NCBI GenBank assembly: GCA_021819225.1
Contig: JAKARU010000032.1
Span: forward strand, 1 to 7,984
DNA: 7,984 nt
Direction of reading: 5' to 3'
Source: Thermoplasmata archaeon
Lineage (GTDB): Archaea; Thermoplasmatota; Thermoplasmata; Thermoplasmatales; Thermoplasmataceae
The notes under the pieces are model-generated. The model saw only the letters and a program-made list of their open reading frames with translations. It did not search any database and was not told where the DNA came from. The position numbers and the translations under genes are program-made. Shown here one piece after another: positions 6,107 through 7,984 of the stretch. The stretch's first letter is position 1. The number at the start of each line of letters is the position of its first letter.

Positions 6107-6679
6107 TTAAAGCAATTTTATAATTTCCTCAGTTGTCAGGACTCTTCCAATCCTTTTGAGCACATGATTTACCGAAACATTATGGCTTTCCTCAGAAATG
6201 TCACTGATTGCATCGGAGGCGAATACCTGGTTATACCCATATTCATAGGCGAAACGGGCTGTACTTTCAACCCCATATGTTGTCGCTATGCCGCAAAGTA
6301 CAATTGTATCTATTCCCCTGCGCCTTAGCTGAAGATCAAGTTCAGTACCGTAGAAAGCCCCCCATTGTCTTTTTGTGATTACCACATCATCACTGCAGAC
6401 ATTTAACTCAGGCACAAAATCAGCCCAGTCATCAGGCATTGGTCCTGATCTGAGCATATTGCTGTCACTCTTCGGATGTAACCCGGTCTCCGGTGATGAA
6501 ATGACGTGTACCGGAAAAACAATCATGTGCTTTTCCCTGAATCTGGATGCGAGAATTGATGCGTTCTTTATTACCTCGCTTGCGGGATTTGGTTTCGCAT
6601 CCATCATTACAATTCCCTTCTGTAAATCTATGATCACCAGTGCTGTTTTCTCGGGTACTATTTTCTCTATTTCACTCAT
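6107..6679 (-). CDS. YecD-like isochorismatase-fold protein lacking the catalytic cysteine
   Basis: This 190-residue cytosolic protein belongs to the isochorismatase-like cysteine hydrolase family and closely resembles Escherichia coli YecD, recalled at 188 residues. Shared stretches include KRQWGAFYGT (103-112), LQLRRRGIDTIVLCGI (116-131) and GVESTAR (136-142). Family hydrolases use an Asp-Lys-Cys triad. D18 (in IIDLQKG) and K103 are present, but the nucleophile position in the GxATxxCxESTAR pattern is Gly136; the nearby C129 is at a different site. YecD has the same replacement, so this appears to be a subfamily trait rather than damage. Ordinary amidase or isochorismatase chemistry is therefore doubtful, and the substrate is unknown. 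The ATG at 6679 is preferred to an upstream TTG at 6730: the length then matches YecD and a TATA-like box lies 23-30 bases before it. The gene lies between an MFS transporter and a membrane protein, all on the same strand. Confidence 0.85.
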   Translation of the reverse strand: MSEIEKIVPEKTALVIIDLQKGIVMMDAKPNPASEVIKNASILASRFREKHMIVFPVHVISSPETGLHPKSDSNMLRSGPMPDDWADFVPELNVCSDDVVITKRQWGAFYGTELDLQLRRRGIDTIVLCGIATTYGVESTARFAYEYGYNQVFASDAISDISEESHNVSVNHVLKRIGRVLTTEEIIKLL

Positions 6680-6701
6680 GAAGCCAGAATTAAATGAAAG
6701 G

Positions 6702-6709
6702 ATTTTAAG
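6702..6709 (-). promoter_or_regulatory. TATA-like box A of the YecD-like gene
   Basis: On the minus strand CTTAAAAT lies at -30 to -23 from the ATG at 6679. The spacing fits a leaderless transcript and supports that start over the TTG at 6730. The match to an archaeal TATA box is moderate. Confidence 0.4.
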
Positions 6710-6748
6710 ATATTGAGGAAAAATGCTCAAATTCCATCTGCACCTTTT

Positions 6749-6786
6749 AAAAAATAGGAATGGAATGAGTCCTGCAAGCGTCAGGA
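6749..6786 (-). terminator. Terminator-like hairpin and T-run after the MFS gene
   Basis: Read on the minus strand, TCCTG and CAGGA (ends at 6786 and 6770) can pair around a 7-base loop starting one base after the MFS stop codon. A six-T run follows (6754 to 6749). This would separate the MFS transcript from the YecD-like gene downstream. Confidence 0.45.
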
Positions 6787-6787
6787 T

Positions 6788-7984
6788 TCATTTTGTAATT
6801 GGATCTTTCCCTCCAATCCCTGTCTCAGATGACAGTACTATACCGAGAATCAGGAGAATGGAGCTAACCACCATGATCAGGAACCAAGCTGCTGACATCG
6901 ATACAGAATGAAACGAACTTATGAAGTATATGGCCGATATGCCAAAACTTGCTGGTATTGCGGCACCATTGTAAATGGTTCCCATTGCTGTCGTCCTGTG
7001 GGATTTGCTGAAAATCTCTGCGAGATAAGCAGGTATACTTGAAAAGATGGCGGCTTCAACAAAAGCAATTGCAGAGAAGGCCGCCAGAGTTAAGAAGAGG
7101 GTATTGGAAGTGGTCAGGAGATATATTGGATATAATATTACTATGAATATAACAGAATACACTCCAAGGGTTAATTTCCTCCTGAATATGAAATATGCAA
7201 CTATTCCTCCGATCCACACTCCGACAAGGGATATCAGGTTGATTTCTGCATTGTAGTCATCTATCAGAGGGCTGTTGGCAAGTGATGCATATAGATCCCC
7301 GAGGAAAGTTGGATAGAAACTTAATGTAACATTGTTGAGGAGTAAAAGGCCTGTGAGAAGGATAAAGGAGGCAACGGTTGAGTCTATCTGTTTCAATATG
7401 CCCTTGGCGGGTACATTTTCTATTTCATTTTTTTCACTCATATCAACAAATACCTCGCTCTCAGTGGTGAAGAGCCTTATGATGAGCGCCACAATTCCAG
7501 GGATTATAGTTGTGAAAAACATGACTCTCCACACAAGATCATCATACTGCGCAATTCCAAAAACAGATTTTAGATAAGCGAGTACAAGTAGCATTATGAA
7601 GAACCCAACACCGTAGCCACTCTGTACAAAAGCACCCACCGGAAGTCTTGCCTTCTGCGGGACGGCTTCCATGGAGAGTGTTGCGCCTCCCGAATACTCA
7701 GCACCGGCAAAAAGTCCCACTATGAAAAGAATAAAATAAAGGAGCACAGGTGCAAGGTAGGAAACCTGGGAATAAACTGGAAGAAAACCGATGAAAAAGG
7801 ACGACACGGAAAATCCCATTATGGAATAGACAAGCATCTTTCTTCTTCCCAGTTTGTCTCCAAGGAAATTTCCAAGGATTATCGATCCAATGAATCTCGC
7901 AATTGCCCCCACAACCAGCCCAAGGAAGATAAGCAGTAGGGCATACGTGTGCGAAAAGGTTGACGGGAAGAAAATACTCGCAAG
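6788..7984 (-). CDS. MFS transporter, metabolite:H+ symporter (MHS)-like, 5' end off the window
   Basis: The reading frame stays open to the right edge, so 398 C-terminal residues are visible and the start lies outside. About eleven hydrophobic segments can be counted; probably only the N-terminus and the first helix are missing. Positions count from the window edge. GDKLGRRK (42-49) is the loop 2-3 signature of the major facilitator superfamily. GAEYSGGATLSMEAVPQKAR (90-109) resembles the MHS pattern GGEWGGA...P..RRG at helix 4. In the second half, PAYLAEIFSKSHR (about 316-328) followed by a YNGAAIPASFG-like helix matches the xAELFPxxxRxxG...YN pattern of the same family. MHS members import organic acids, aromatic acids, betaines or sugars with protons. 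Proton-coupled uptake fits an acid-living cell, but the substrate cannot be read from the sequence. Neighbours do not settle it: the YecD-like gene downstream appears separately transcribed. Confidence 0.85.
   Translation of the reverse strand, partial: LASIFFPSTFSHTYALLLIFLGLVVGAIARFIGSIILGNFLGDKLGRRKMLVYSIMGFSVSSFFIGFLPVYSQVSYLAPVLLYFILFIVGLFAGAEYSGGATLSMEAVPQKARLPVGAFVQSGYGVGFFIMLLVLAYLKSVFGIAQYDDLVWRVMFFTTIIPGIVALIIRLFTTESEVFVDMSEKNEIENVPAKGILKQIDSTVASFILLTGLLLLNNVTLSFYPTFLGDLYASLANSPLIDDYNAEINLISLVGVWIGGIVAYFIFRRKLTLGVYSVIFIVILYPIYLLTTSNTLFLTLAAFSAIAFVEAAIFSSIPAYLAEIFSKSHRTTAMGTIYNGAAIPASFGISAIYFISSFHSVSMSAAWFLIMVVSSILLILGIVLSSETGIGGKDPITK

Noticed and set aside
6680..6730. TTG-initiated extension of the YecD-like protein by 17 residues
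   Set aside because: It has no counterpart in YecD, covers the TATA-like box, and the ATG start gives a family-typical length.

Overview
The window looks like chromosomal DNA of an acid-loving archaeon, most likely of the Thermoplasmatales (Ferroplasma/Acidiplasma/Cuniculiplasma type). This is inferred from several things: an archaeal Hjc-type Holliday junction resolvase; A/T-rich TATA boxes about 22-30 bases before several start codons with no ribosome binding site between (leaderless mRNAs); heavy use of AGG/AGA for Arg and ATA for Ile; and an iron/manganese VIT1-type transporter. The genus cannot be fixed from this sequence alone.

Layout, left to right. Bases 1-184 hold no convincing gene, only a terminator-like hairpin. 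Next comes a minus-strand fusion of a ferritin-like domain with a VIT1/CCC1 transporter (185-1177). It is divergent, across a 126-base promoter region carrying a 20-base-spaced direct repeat, from a class III PLP aminotransferase (1304-2665, +). The aminotransferase converges on, and overlaps by 9 bases, an unusually long hjc gene with a TTG start (2657-3172, -). hjc is divergent from a leaderless AMP-forming acyl-CoA synthetase (3300-5192, +). That gene converges, across 100 bases containing three small inverted repeats, on a six-helix membrane protein of unknown function (5293-6042, -). Upstream of it on the same strand lie a YecD-like isochorismatase-fold protein lacking the usual catalytic Cys (6107-6679, -) and an MHS-type MFS transporter that runs off the right edge (6788-7984, -).

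There is no sign of a multi-gene operon: most genes have their own TATA-like box, and strands alternate. Functionally the window mixes metal handling, amino-acid nitrogen metabolism, DNA recombination, acyl-CoA activation and solute transport. I see no mobile element, CRISPR array, tRNA or rRNA, and no coherent new multi-gene system. The best leads are protein-level oddities: the missing nucleophile in the YecD-like protein, the non-acetate substrate pocket of the synthetase, the enlarged Hjc, the ferritin-VIT1 fusion, and a membrane protein with a dense group of N-glycosylation sequons.
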